Assembly: GCF_002214545.1 (NCBI RefSeq)
Contig: NZ_CP015105.1
Coordinates: 434,001 to 498,000, forward strand
Reading direction: 5' to 3'
DNA length: 64,000 nt
Source: Thermococcus thioreducens
Lineage (GTDB): Archaea; Methanobacteriota_B; Thermococci; Thermococcales; Thermococcaceae
In this document: positions 24,571-33,184 of the stretch, piece after piece
Layout of the letters: every line of letters starts with the position of its first letter
How positions within the stretch are numbered: position 1 is the stretch's first letter
Program-made: the position numbers and the translations under genes
Notes under the pieces: generated by a model
What the model was told of the DNA's origin: nothing
The model's input: the letters and a program-made list of their open reading frames with translations, nothing else
Database searches by the model: none

Positions 24571-25354
24571 ACCCTCTTACCTTTTCCTTCAGCTTTCTCC
24601 ATCCGTCCATTATCGCGTCTCTGACCTTTCTCTGTTCTTCCCTCGTGAGGTAGCCCTTCCGCCACGTGACGTACATGAGGCCGTTGAACGCGAGCGTGGC
24701 CACCACTGCTAGGAGCAGGGAGTTGACGGCGACACCGGCTATCGTTTTCTGCGTCCTCCTGAACATTCCGAGGGCGACGTAGTCGTTGGGGGTCATGTGC
24801 CTCATGGGCAGAACGGCTCTCTCCGTCCCGTTCTGTGGTAGCAGTGAGAGCATGTGGTTCCAGGTTACGGTGTAAACGTTGATGTGCGTTCCGTTGACGG
24901 TGCAGTTTGGTATTACCCTGTTCTCCTCTTCCCAGAGGCAGCTTCCATTACTGAGGAACCTCCCGTGGACGTTGGTGTGGTCATAGGTCTGGAAATAGAA
25001 GGTGCCGTTGTCTGGGTTCACTTTCACGACCTCTATGTCCTGAGTCGCCCCGCCGTAGACGAGACCCCGGAAGAGGCGGTAGAGTTCGTCTATCAGGGAG
25101 TTGCTGAAGTACTCGTCCTCCCAGACGATGTAGTAGTAGAGGTCCCCGCCATAGTCTACCATGTAGAGGATTCCAATGGGCCTGTCATCCGGAGCTGTAT
25201 GGACTATGGGTGCATACTGGTAGACCTTCTCGCTCTCTCCGGGCATGTATCCCTCAAGGGAGTACCCGCTTGAGGTGAGACCGACGAGCCAGAATATGAA
25301 AAAGTTGAGAAGGAGCCATACGGCGAGCCACTTCTTTGGTACCATAACATCCAC
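24563..25354 (-). CDS. Two-span membrane protein with large external domain
   Basis: About 263 residues. An N-terminal hydrophobic segment (WLAVWLLLNFFIFWLVGL) is followed by roughly 170 external residues rich in Tyr/Asn with several N-glycosylation sequons (NGT, NGS, NCT). A second membrane helix near 213-233 and a basic cytoplasmic tail (LTREEQRKVRDAIMDGWRKL) complete it. It may start at GTG 25354 or the ATG three codons later; neither has a good ribosome-binding site. Not recognised as a named family. It converges on the small ATPase. Confidence 0.7.
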   Translation of the reverse strand: MDVMVPKKWLAVWLLLNFFIFWLVGLTSSGYSLEGYMPGESEKVYQYAPIVHTAPDDRPIGILYMVDYGGDLYYYIVWEDEYFSNSLIDELYRLFRGLVYGGATQDIEVVKVNPDNGTFYFQTYDHTNVHGRFLSNGSCLWEEENRVIPNCTVNGTHINVYTVTWNHMLSLLPQNGTERAVLPMRHMTPNDYVALGMFRRTQKTIAGVAVNSLLLAVVATLAFNGLMYVTWRKGYLTREEQRKVRDAIMDGWRKLKEKVRGSK

Positions 25355-25373
25355 GGGATAAAAGGGGAGGAAT

Positions 25374-26528
25374 TCAAGCCTTAAGTTTTTCTATGACCTC
25401 ACGGAGGTTGGCGAGCATGTCCTCGATGTCCTCGAAGGTCATGTAGCCCATGTTGCCTATGCGGAAGGTCTTCTCTGCCACGCTTCCGTAGCCCTTGGCC
25501 AGCTCGAAGCCGCGCTCGCGCATGGCGTTGTAGACGTCGACGCCCTTCATTCCCTCAGGGACGACGACAGCAGTGATGGTCGGGCTCTCGTAGCCCGGCT
25601 CGGCGAGAATTCCGAGACCCATCTCCTTGACACCTTCCCTGATCATCTCACTCCTCTTCCTGTACATGTCGAGCCACTTCTCTTTTCCACCCATCTTTTC
25701 GACAATCCTCAGAACGACGTTGAGACCGAACACCTGCGGGAGCGGTGGGGTTGAGGGCGTTCCCTTCTTCTTTTCGTTGAACTTCCTGTAGAGGGGCAAG
25801 TCGAAGTACCAGCCGCGCTCCGGCATCTTCTCGGCTATCTCAAAGACGCGCTCGCTGACGGCGGCAACGGCAAGCCCAGGCGGGACGCCGAATGCCTTCT
25901 GTGAGCTGGCAAATATCATGTCGAGACCCCACCTGTCAAATTTGATGTCGGCGCCGCCCATCGCGGAAACGGCGTCAACGAAGAGGAGCTTGTCGTGCTC
26001 GTGGACGACCTTCGCCAGCTCCGGGAGCGGGTTGAGAACGCCGGTCGAGGTCTCGTTGTAGGTTATCGTAACCGCAACGACGTCGGGGTTCTTTCTCAGG
26101 GCCTCGTCGAGCTCCTCGGGCTTGATGGCTTTCCCGGGCTCCTTTTCGAGGACGACAGCTTTCCGGCCGTTGGTCTCAACGACATCTTTGAACCTGTTGC
26201 CGAATGCCCCTATCGTGGTGACCAGAACCTTTTCTCCCCTGGGGACGGTGTTTCTCACCGCGGCCTCCATGAAGCCCGTTCCGGAGCTGGGGAAGATAAT
26301 TATCTCGCCCTTATCTGCCTCAAGAAAAGCCTTGAGCCTGTTGAGGGTATCAACGTGAACTTCCTTCGCTTCGGCCGAGCGGTGACTGAACATCTGAACG
26401 CTCATTATTGCAAGAACCTCTGGAAAACATGCGACTGGTCCGGCGGTAAAGAGCTTGTACTTCGGCTTGACGAGCTCGTAAACCTCCCGGTAGGCCTCCT
26501 CATACTCCATGTTGAACCTAAGCTCCAT
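25374..26528 (-). CDS. Class V PLP-dependent aminotransferase (alanine/serine-glyoxylate type)
   Basis: A 384-residue fold-type I PLP enzyme of the alanine-glyoxylate/serine-pyruvate aminotransferase group. Landmarks: FTAGPVACFPEVL and FSHRSAE near the N terminus, FPSSGTGFMEA (cofactor phosphate), LLFVDAVSAMGG with the PLP-ring Asp, and the Schiff-base Lys in FASSQKAFGVPPG. The ATG after GAGGTGATGCTG is taken as start; upstream GTG and ATG codons are in frame. A TATA-like TTTTTATATCTCCCC lies upstream. The amino donor cannot be told from sequence. Confidence 0.9.
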   Translation of the reverse strand: MELRFNMEYEEAYREVYELVKPKYKLFTAGPVACFPEVLAIMSVQMFSHRSAEAKEVHVDTLNRLKAFLEADKGEIIIFPSSGTGFMEAAVRNTVPRGEKVLVTTIGAFGNRFKDVVETNGRKAVVLEKEPGKAIKPEELDEALRKNPDVVAVTITYNETSTGVLNPLPELAKVVHEHDKLLFVDAVSAMGGADIKFDRWGLDMIFASSQKAFGVPPGLAVAAVSERVFEIAEKMPERGWYFDLPLYRKFNEKKKGTPSTPPLPQVFGLNVVLRIVEKMGGKEKWLDMYRKRSEMIREGVKEMGLGILAEPGYESPTITAVVVPEGMKGVDVYNAMRERGFELAKGYGSVAEKTFRIGNMGYMTFEDIEDMLANLREVIEKLKA

Positions 26529-26692
26529 CAGCATCACCTCGGCGGGAGTTTGGAGGGGAGATATAAAAAGGGTTCGCTGGCGGTCCGGGTTCTCCTCTGA
26601 AGCTCCGTTCTTTTACCTAATTCTTTGCTGAAAAATCTTCGGCACAGTCAAGACTTTTAAAAGCTTCACCCCAACGTTTAGAAGGTGGTCGT

Positions 26693-27859
26693 ATGGAATC
26701 CAGACGTCTGGTCGGAATACTGCTGCTCATACTGTCGGCCTTCACCGGCACGATAGCCTTCCGCCTCGCCACCCCTGCCATAGCCTTCTATACCCGTGAT
26801 ATACTCCAGGCCTCGATGCTCTCTGTTTCAATTGTCTCGATGTCGTTCGTGCTCGCGAGGGCATTTTCCTCGGTCTTGGGTGGGTTTATCCTTGAGAGGG
26901 GTAAAAAGCTCGTCTATATCGGCGCGATGGCGATGATGGGGAACGCCCTGGCTGTCCAGCTCTACCCCCTGACCTCAACCTGGGTTCAGGTTGCGGGAAT
27001 AAAGCTCCTCAACGGCTTTCTAAACGGCCTCAGCTGGCCGATGGCGCAGTTTGTGATAGCAGTCGCAACGCCGAAGGAGATAAGGGCGAGGGTTACGGCG
27101 ATATACTTCTTCTTCGGCAGCATTGCTTCCCTCCTTGGAAACTACGTCTACGCCTACACGATAGACCTCGGACTTGCCAAGCAGATGTGGATTTCTTCCG
27201 CGTTCTTTGTCCTGACGGGTCTGATAATGGTGGCCAGCTATGCTCTTCTATACGGGAGGATAACGCCCAGGAGAAAGAGAACACCCGACGGTGAAAGGCC
27301 GAGCCTCGACCCGAGGAGGGTTCTAATCATCGCCTCGCTCATGGCGGTGATAGTGGCTTTCACTTCCGGTGAGATAACCTACGTCTACGTTTCTGAGGCC
27401 CTTGGTATGGAGAAAGCAAGAACCGCCACGCTCATCGGCTGGGCGGGTTTCCTCGCCGCGATGCTGAGCTACTTCGCTTCCTGGCTCGCCGACGTGAGGA
27501 GCGAGAGGCGGATGGTTCTGCTTACCTCTCTGTTAGCGGCTCTTTCGCCGCTCCTCGCCGCGGTAAAGACCGCCCCGACGGTTTTCCTGGGGATATTCCT
27601 CGCCCTCTTCGCCTTCCAGAGCTTCAGACCGGTGTCTAGAAAAATACTCGCTTCCTACCACCGCTCATCGCTGGCCATTGGAGGTGTAAACGGCGTCCAG
27701 AACCTATCGACTTTCCTGGGAGGAATGCTGTTCGGTTTTGCGTACTCGCTGGGCGAGCTTCACGGTATCTTGACGTTCAACCTTGCCCTGCTGGCATTCA
27801 CGCCGGTTTCGGTGGCTCTGCTCTGGCAGAGTGTTAAGCTTAAAGGCGGAGGGGAGTGA
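26693..27859 (+). CDS. MFS transporter
   Basis: A 388-residue major facilitator superfamily permease with about 12 hydrophobic helices. The cytoplasmic loop between helices 2 and 3 appears as GGFILERGKKLVYIG, and the central loop is basic (PRRKRTPDGERPS). The start follows GAAGGTGGTCGT, with a TATA box CTTTTAAAAGC about 35 bases upstream. The substrate cannot be predicted. It lies between an aminotransferase and the L10e gene without operon links. Confidence 0.88.
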   Translation: MESRRLVGILLLILSAFTGTIAFRLATPAIAFYTRDILQASMLSVSIVSMSFVLARAFSSVLGGFILERGKKLVYIGAMAMMGNALAVQLYPLTSTWVQVAGIKLLNGFLNGLSWPMAQFVIAVATPKEIRARVTAIYFFFGSIASLLGNYVYAYTIDLGLAKQMWISSAFFVLTGLIMVASYALLYGRITPRRKRTPDGERPSLDPRRVLIIASLMAVIVAFTSGEITYVYVSEALGMEKARTATLIGWAGFLAAMLSYFASWLADVRSERRMVLLTSLLAALSPLLAAVKTAPTVFLGIFLALFAFQSFRPVSRKILASYHRSSLAIGGVNGVQNLSTFLGGMLFGFAYSLGELHGILTFNLALLAFTPVSVALLWQSVKLKGGGE

Positions 27860-27885
27860 GTGCCCTTTGGTGGAAACTCCAAAAC

Positions 27886-27896
27886 TTTTATAAAAG
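27886..27896 (+). promoter_or_regulatory. TATA box of L10e / leader RNA
   Basis: CTTTTATAAAAG is a strong, palindromic TATA box about 185 bases before the L10e ATG. A start near 27915 gives an unusually long leader for a Thermococcus mRNA. Confidence 0.7.
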
Positions 27897-27914
27897 CGAC
27901 GGCAAGCTAAGTTT

Positions 27915-28065
27915 AGGCTTAGCTCTCATTGGGATTACTGCGGGTGCTGATAACCCCTTGAAGGGGTAACGGGCCGAAGACCCGGCCTTCGGGCTGATGT
28001 CCGAAACCGGCGATGGGAGTAGGAAAAGCCCGTAAACCGATTCACTCGGAGGTCAGGCTCATTTG
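27915..28065 (+). ncRNA. Structured leader or small RNA upstream of L10e
   Basis: About 150 GC-rich, non-coding bases between a TATA box and rpl10e. A hairpin ACCCC-TTGAA-GGGGT lies at 27953-27967. Next, CCGAAG (27974-27979), CTTCGG (27987-27992) and CCGAA (28001-28005) offer two mutually exclusive stems that share the middle arm. The second loop contains CTGATG, as in K-turn/L7Ae-type motifs. It may be an H/ACA-like small RNA or an autoregulatory leader; sequence alone does not decide. Confidence 0.5.
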
Positions 28066-28076
28066 GAGGTGAGAGT

Positions 28077-28625
28077 ATGGGACTGAGACCAGCCAAGATT
28101 GATAGGGACGTTGACAAGCCCGCTTACACGAGGAGGGAATACATACGCGGTGCGCCCGGTCCGAAGATAACGATATTCGACATGGGCAACCTTTCGGCTG
28201 AATTCCAGTACGAGGTCAGCCTTCACGCCGAGCAGGCCATGCAGATAAGGCAGAACGCCCTTGAGGCCATCCGTATCCAGGTGAACAGGTACCTCCAGAA
28301 GAACGTCGGAAGGAGCAACTACCACTTCAAGATAAGGGTCTATCCTTTCCAGGTTCTCCGTGAGAACCCGATGGCCACCGGAAGGAAGGCCGACCGTTAC
28401 GGAAACGGTATGCGCAGGCCCTTTGGAAAGCCGATTGGACTTGCTGCCCGCGTCAAGAAGGATCAGAAGATACTCACCGTCTGGGTAAACGAGAACCACC
28501 TCAAGTTCGCCCTTGGAGCGATGCACAGGGCCAAGATGAAGCTGCCCTACAGTGCCTACTACAGGATCTACGACAAGGAAGGCAACGACATCACCACCAA
28601 GGTTCTTTCGACCATGAAGCGCTAA
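28077..28625 (+). CDS. rpl10e: 50S ribosomal protein L10e (uL16)
   Basis: A 182-residue archaeal L10e, the counterpart of bacterial L16, located near the peptidyl-transferase centre and the 5S rRNA. Typical parts are the N-terminal [20 protein letters not shown] and the [20 protein letters not shown] loop, which approaches the tRNAs. The start follows GGAGGTGAGAGT. It stands alone, downstream of the structured leader described at 27915-28065, which may regulate it. Confidence 0.95.
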   Translation: MGLRPAKIDRDVDKPAYTRREYIRGAPGPKITIFDMGNLSAEFQYEVSLHAEQAMQIRQNALEAIRIQVNRYLQKNVGRSNYHFKIRVYPFQVLRENPMATGRKADRYGNGMRRPFGKPIGLAARVKKDQKILTVWVNENHLKFALGAMHRAKMKLPYSAYYRIYDKEGNDITTKVLSTMKR

Positions 28626-28758
28626 AGCGCAACGCTGAAGCGCAGCTCTTGTCCTCTTCTACATTTTCCATTGTGTGTTTTGTGCCCCTGGCCGATGGCT
28701 TTTGTCATATATTCATAATGATTATTAACGATGCCACCCAACTTAGACTGGTGGGACG

Positions 28759-29901
28759 ATGGTAAGCTCAAGCTTTAGGGCAACCCTTCTCAAGCTCGGC
28801 GTTCCCGAGGACAGGCTGGCGGTTCTTGAGGGCAAGGGTGGAGTTGTGGAGGGGGAATTCGAAGGCATAAGATACGTCCGCTTCCGGGACTCCGCCAAGG
28901 GCTTCCGGCGCGGGACGGTCGTCTTTGAGAACGGCGACGTTGTTCTGGGCTTCCCCCACATAAAGCGCGTCGTCCAGCTGGGTAGGGGGATAAAGAGGGT
29001 CTTTAAGAACAGACCCTTCTACGTCGAGGAGAAGGTGGACGGCTACAACGTCCGCGTCGTGAAGGTGAAGGACAGAGTTCTCGCTCTAACGAGGGGCGGA
29101 TTTATCTGTCCCTTCACGACGGAGAGGATACTGGACTTCATAAACGATGAGTTCTTCAAAGATTACCCAAACCTTGTCCTGGCCGGCGAGATGGCCGGGC
29201 CGGAGAGTCCGTACATTGTCGAAGGGCCTCCCTACGTGAAGGAGGACATAGAGTTCTTCCTCTTTGACATCCAGGAGAAGGGAACCGGGCGAAGCCTTCC
29301 GGTGGAGGAAAGATATAAACTTGCCGAGGAGTACGGGATCGAACAGGTGGAGAGATTCGGTCTCTTCAACCGCTCTCGTATAGATGAACTTTATGACCTC
29401 ATCGAACGGCTCAGCAGGGAGAAGCGCGAGGGAGTAGTGATGAAAACGCCCGACATGAAGAGAATCGCGAAATACGTTACTCCCTACGCCAACATCAACG
29501 ACATTAAGATAGGCTCTCACATATTCTTCGACCTGCCCCATGGCTACTTCATGGGGCGGATTAAGCGCCTCGCCTTCTACCTAGCCGAAAAGCACCTCAG
29601 GGGCGAGGAGTTCGATGAGTACGCGAAGGCCCTCGGAAAGGCCCTCCTCCGGCCTTTCGTTGAGAGCATCCACGAGGTCGCCAACGGCGGCGAGGTCGAG
29701 GAGGTCTTTACGGTGAGGGTGAAGAGCATAAGCACCGCCCATAAAATGGTGACCCACTTCGAGAGGCTCGGCGTGAAGATCCACATCGAGGACATAGAGG
29801 ATCTGGGCAACGGCTACTGGAGGATAACATTCAAGAGGGTCTATCCGGACGCCACGCGGGAGATAAGGGAGCTGTGGAACGGCAGGGCGTTTGTGGATTG
29901 A
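28759..29901 (+). CDS. ATP-dependent RNA ligase, Rnl3 type
   Basis: A 380-residue ligase of the archaeal Rnl3 group (Pab1020-like), which joins or circularises RNA. The nucleotidyltransferase motif I is EEKVDGYNVR with Lys92. Later motifs include LVLAGEMAGPES (motif III-like), EGVVMKTPDMKRIAKYV (IV/V) and a helical C-terminal dimerisation region. The start follows GGTGGGACG, with AT-rich promoter sequence upstream. It is a single-gene unit. With rtcA, the window has two RNA-end enzymes, though far apart. Confidence 0.92.
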   Translation: MVSSSFRATLLKLGVPEDRLAVLEGKGGVVEGEFEGIRYVRFRDSAKGFRRGTVVFENGDVVLGFPHIKRVVQLGRGIKRVFKNRPFYVEEKVDGYNVRVVKVKDRVLALTRGGFICPFTTERILDFINDEFFKDYPNLVLAGEMAGPESPYIVEGPPYVKEDIEFFLFDIQEKGTGRSLPVEERYKLAEEYGIEQVERFGLFNRSRIDELYDLIERLSREKREGVVMKTPDMKRIAKYVTPYANINDIKIGSHIFFDLPHGYFMGRIKRLAFYLAEKHLRGEEFDEYAKALGKALLRPFVESIHEVANGGEVEEVFTVRVKSISTAHKMVTHFERLGVKIHIEDIEDLGNGYWRITFKRVYPDATREIRELWNGRAFVD

Positions 29902-29952
29902 AGCCGAAAGGCTTAAATTATTATCCTGTCAAAGATTATCTTGGTGAAGATA

Positions 29953-31323
29953 ATGTTTGTCAATCGAAAAGATGAGCTGGCTCTCATTGAGTCTTTCTAC
30001 TCTTCTGGCAAAAAGGAGATCCTGATTCTCTACGGGCGCAGGCGAGTTGGAAAGACCGAACTCCTAAAGAGGTTTATTCGGGGGAAGAATGCCCTCTATT
30101 TTTTAGCCGACAGGGACGGACTGGAGTCAAATGCTAAAAGATTTTACTTTGAAGCGGTGGAGGTTCTTGGACTTCCTAAGCTGGAGGTGAGGGACTTTAG
30201 AGAGGCTTTCGAGTTGATAAAGCTCAGGGCACCCGAGAGGTTTGTCGTTGTCATAGATGAGTTCTCCTACCTTCTCCTCGCGGACAAGAATACTCCTGCG
30301 GTTTTCCAGCACGTGATAGATGAAATCCTTGACGACCGATTTTTCCTAATTTTGAGCGGCTCGATAATCGGCCTTATGGAAGGGTTGATGAACTATACCA
30401 ACCCCCTCTATGGCAGAAGAACGGCACAGCTTAAGCTTAAGCCCTTGAACTTCTTCCATGTTCGAGAATACTTCAAAAACGCGCCCATCGAAACCGTCGT
30501 GAGGATATACTCGGTAACTGGCGGCGTGCCCATGTACTTCCGGCTCTTTGAGGGAAAGAACTTCGAGGAGGAGCTTTTGAGGGTGGCGTTCTCGCCTACG
30601 TCCATACTCTACGAGGAGCCAGAGTTCATCCTGAGGGAGGAACTGGGTGACGTGCACAGGTATTATCTAATTCTTGAGGCGATGGCCCTTGGAAAGCACA
30701 GGGTGAGTGAGATTGCGAACTTCGCGGGAATCGAAGTCAAAGACATGCCAAAGTACCTGAGGACTTTAATCTCTCTCGAACTCGTTAGGCGCGAGGTTCC
30801 CGTTACGAAATCCGAGAGGAGCAGAAAGGCCCGCTACTATCTCAACGACAACTTCTTCGCATTCTGGTTCCGCTTCGTAAAGCCGAACCGGGGAAGGATA
30901 GAGATCGGGACGTTCGAGATGGACTGGAATGCCTTCAACGCCTACGTGGGAAAGGCATTTGAAGATATGGCGAGGCAGTTCCTCATTGAGCTGAACAAAG
31001 CCGGAAAGCTTCCCTTTAGGTTTACGAAAATCGGCCGCTGGTGGCACAAGAGGGAGGAGATCGACATCGTTGCCCTCAACGAGGGGGAGAAGAAAGCCCT
31101 CTTTGTGGAAGTCAAGTGGAAAGACCTTAGCTTGAGGGAGGCTCGGGGTATTTTGAAGGACTTGGAGAGGAAGGCCGAGCTTGTGGGGCTGGAAGGGTGG
31201 GGGAAGCATTGCGGACTGGTGGCGAAGGGCATCGAGGGAAAGGAAAAATTCAGGGCTGGAGGCTGGCTCGTGTGGGATTTGGCTGATTTCGAAAGGCTTA
31301 TCTCTTCTGAAAGCGGAGTTTGA
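29953..31323 (+). CDS. Archaeal AAA+ ATPase with DUF234 C-terminal domain
   Basis: A 456-residue ATPase of the archaeal ATPase (PF01637) plus DUF234 (PF03008) type, a STAND-like family common in Thermococcales. It begins FVNRKDELALIESF. Walker A is LYGRRRVGKTELLKRF, Walker B FVVVIDEFSYLL near residue 96, and LILSGSIIG is the sensor strand. A winged-helix segment follows (HRVSEIANFAG), then the DUF234 nuclease-like domain (EIDIVALNEGEKKALFVEVKWKD). The ATG after GGTGAAGATA is chosen over an upstream GTG. The role is unknown; such genes often sit in mobile, accessory regions. Confidence 0.88.
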   Translation: MFVNRKDELALIESFYSSGKKEILILYGRRRVGKTELLKRFIRGKNALYFLADRDGLESNAKRFYFEAVEVLGLPKLEVRDFREAFELIKLRAPERFVVVIDEFSYLLLADKNTPAVFQHVIDEILDDRFFLILSGSIIGLMEGLMNYTNPLYGRRTAQLKLKPLNFFHVREYFKNAPIETVVRIYSVTGGVPMYFRLFEGKNFEEELLRVAFSPTSILYEEPEFILREELGDVHRYYLILEAMALGKHRVSEIANFAGIEVKDMPKYLRTLISLELVRREVPVTKSERSRKARYYLNDNFFAFWFRFVKPNRGRIEIGTFEMDWNAFNAYVGKAFEDMARQFLIELNKAGKLPFRFTKIGRWWHKREEIDIVALNEGEKKALFVEVKWKDLSLREARGILKDLERKAELVGLEGWGKHCGLVAKGIEGKEKFRAGGWLVWDLADFERLISSESGV

Positions 31324-31360
31324 GATGGTGGTACCCTTGTCGCTTTTGCCTTTGGCCAGA

Positions 31361-32375
31361 ATGTTCATATTTGGGGGGAAGAAGAAAAAGGAGGAAAAGC
31401 CAAAGAAGAGCTTCGAAGAAAAGTTGGAGGAATGGGCAAAGAGACATGGCCTGCCGAAGGAGTCCATAGAACACATTGCTTTCCTGTATGTGAATGCTAA
31501 CAAAGGACTTCTCAAAATACTGGCAAGAGCGGATCCCGAAGGGCGACACGACAGAGTTTCAAAAGCCCTTGGGACAAAAAAGATGCCTTCAGGATATATA
31601 TCACTCACATAAAAGATGCTGACTACCAAAAACTAAAACACGAACGAGACCCCCGTGCGGCAAGATTTCCAATACTCCACGGACTACTTACTCTCGCACT
31701 AATCCATCACACCGGAACGAGCTACGAAACCCTCGGAGAGGCTGTTCGAAGAGCACTAGACAATTGGATACTTCGTGGATATTACTATGAAGACATAAAG
31801 CGAAATCCAGAATTGTTTATAAATGAGCTCCTCAGACAGCTAGAGAAAAGACAGGCGATAATCAACAAAGAACTCGCAGAAAAAACCTGCGTGCAGCATT
31901 GGAGAAAGCGATAAAAATCACTGATAAGATGCCGCCAGACTTCAAAGATCCCGAGAAAGTACGGGCCGTTGGAGATGCGATATCAGGCATTGCTGACGAT
32001 CCAATCCACATCCTCAAACAGGCGGGCATCGACATAGAGCCAGAACTTGAGGAGTTCCTGCAGTTCCTAGCGGAGATCGGCGGGGAGAAGGTGGAACCAG
32101 AGGGACAAATAAACGTGGCGAGAGTTCCCAAACCCTCCGGAGAACTTGCCGAGGCAAAGCTCGAAGTCCTCTCCATTCTTCACGGCCTCGAATTTGCGGG
32201 CTTCTCCGAGGAGGCTAAGCAGAAGGCTATCGAGAGACTCTCCGCAAGGATAGGGGAAGTTTCCGCCGAGAAGCTAACGCCCGAGAACCTTCAAAAGCTT
32301 GGCCTCTGCGCCTTTGCAGTCGAGATGATAAAGAGCGGAAACTTCGAGAGGCTGGGAGAGATCGAGAGGATTTAA
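31361..32375 (+). pseudogene. Uncharacterised gene split by two A6-tract frameshifts
   Basis: Three consecutive frames make one continuous protein if one A is added at each of two A6 runs (31576-31581 and 31880-31885). Frame 1 begins MFIFGGKKKKEEKPKKS, frame 2 carries FRIYITHIKDADYQKLKHE and LHGLLTLALIHHTGTSYETL, and frame 3 carries LEKAIKITDKMPPDFKD to the end. The restored product would be about 338 residues. It resembles the gene at 8.2-9.2 kb in blocks and length. It lies two bases from the ATPase stop, so may have been co-transcribed. Read-through by polymerase slippage, decay and assembly error are all possible. Confidence 0.65.
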
Positions 32376-32548
32376 GCCCTCTTTCTGGTCTCCTCCTTAA
32401 TCCTGAGGTACTCCTCCTTGGTGAGCGGGAATTCTTTAGCGGACTTGAGAAATGAGTTTATTAGCTTTACCTGCTGTTTGAAAACCTCATCTGGGTTCTC
32501 CTTCAACCTTTTCACGTACAGCCTTATGAAGGCCAGTCTCTCCTCCAT
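32372..32548 (-). CDS. Small helical partner of the nucleotidyltransferase-like gene
   Basis: A 58-residue, wholly helical, charged protein (MEERLAFIRLYVKRLKENPD, then QQVKLINSFLKSAKEFPL). I start it at the ATG eight bases after the upstream stop; a longer frame inside the upstream gene exists but has no better signal. Two-gene units of a nucleotidyltransferase-fold protein and a small helical protein are typical of MNT/HEPN-like or AbiE-like toxin-antitoxin pairs, but this protein is not clearly HEPN (no RxxxxH motif seen). It overlaps the end of the split gene by four bases. Confidence 0.6.
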   Translation of the reverse strand: MEERLAFIRLYVKRLKENPDEVFKQQVKLINSFLKSAKEFPLTKEEYLRIKEETRKRA

Positions 32549-32555
32549 ATCGCGC

Positions 32556-33134
32556 TTAGAACGATACTTCGACGTTGAGCCTCTTCGCGTATTCACGGAG
32601 CATCACCCAGTCAAGCTCCTCTTTAAATAGTTCGTACAGGAAGAAGGCATCCTCAAAGTCCTTATCACTTCCGAGGTAGAGCTTGTACGCTATCTGCAGT
32701 TCTATCGGTGAGATGTAAATCCTCCTGCCGCTGAGCTCCACGGGAATTCTCTTTTCAAGGGCCTCCCGGTGGAAGTAGTCCTTTGGAAACTTTATCTCCG
32801 CATTTGGAATTATTTCTCCCTGCCTTGCCATCCTTATTCCCATTCTCTGGAGGAGCATTTCATAGAGGCCCCCGCAGTCCTCCGGGTTGAGGAACTCGAA
32901 GCCCCTTAACCTTGCCTCATCGCACATCTTCAGGAACCCCTCTTCTGAAACTCTCTCGATTACAAAGTCCACGTCCTCAGTTCCGCGGGAGCGACCGAAG
33001 AGAATCGTGACGTAGCCGCTGACTATTACATAGGGCGCGTATTTTCCTATGAGCTCGACCACGTTCAATACGAACTTATCCAGCTCACTCAGCTCGCGGT
33101 TGATTATGATGGGCTTTCTCATCCTAATTCCCAT
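32556..33134 (-). CDS. Nucleotidyltransferase-fold protein (MNT/AbiEii-like)
   Basis: About 192 residues with the beginning of a minimal nucleotidyltransferase fold: VIVSGYVTILFGRSRGTEDVDFVIE, where GRSRGTEDVD corresponds to the catalytic GS/GRxRxTxDxD loop. A later basic region (RRIYISPIELQIAYKLYLG) matches the nucleotidyltransferase proteins of archaeal toxin-antitoxin loci. Starts at 33134 and 33122 are both possible. It probably forms an operon with the small gene that follows it. Substrate and target unknown. Confidence 0.75.
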   Translation of the reverse strand: MGIRMRKPIIINRELSELDKFVLNVVELIGKYAPYVIVSGYVTILFGRSRGTEDVDFVIERVSEEGFLKMCDEARLRGFEFLNPEDCGGLYEMLLQRMGIRMARQGEIIPNAEIKFPKDYFHREALEKRIPVELSGRRIYISPIELQIAYKLYLGSDKDFEDAFFLYELFKEELDWVMLREYAKRLNVEVSF

Positions 33135-33184
33135 GCTATCCCCATTGATTTTTGCTCCTTGGTGTATTTATCCCTTTCCCGCTC

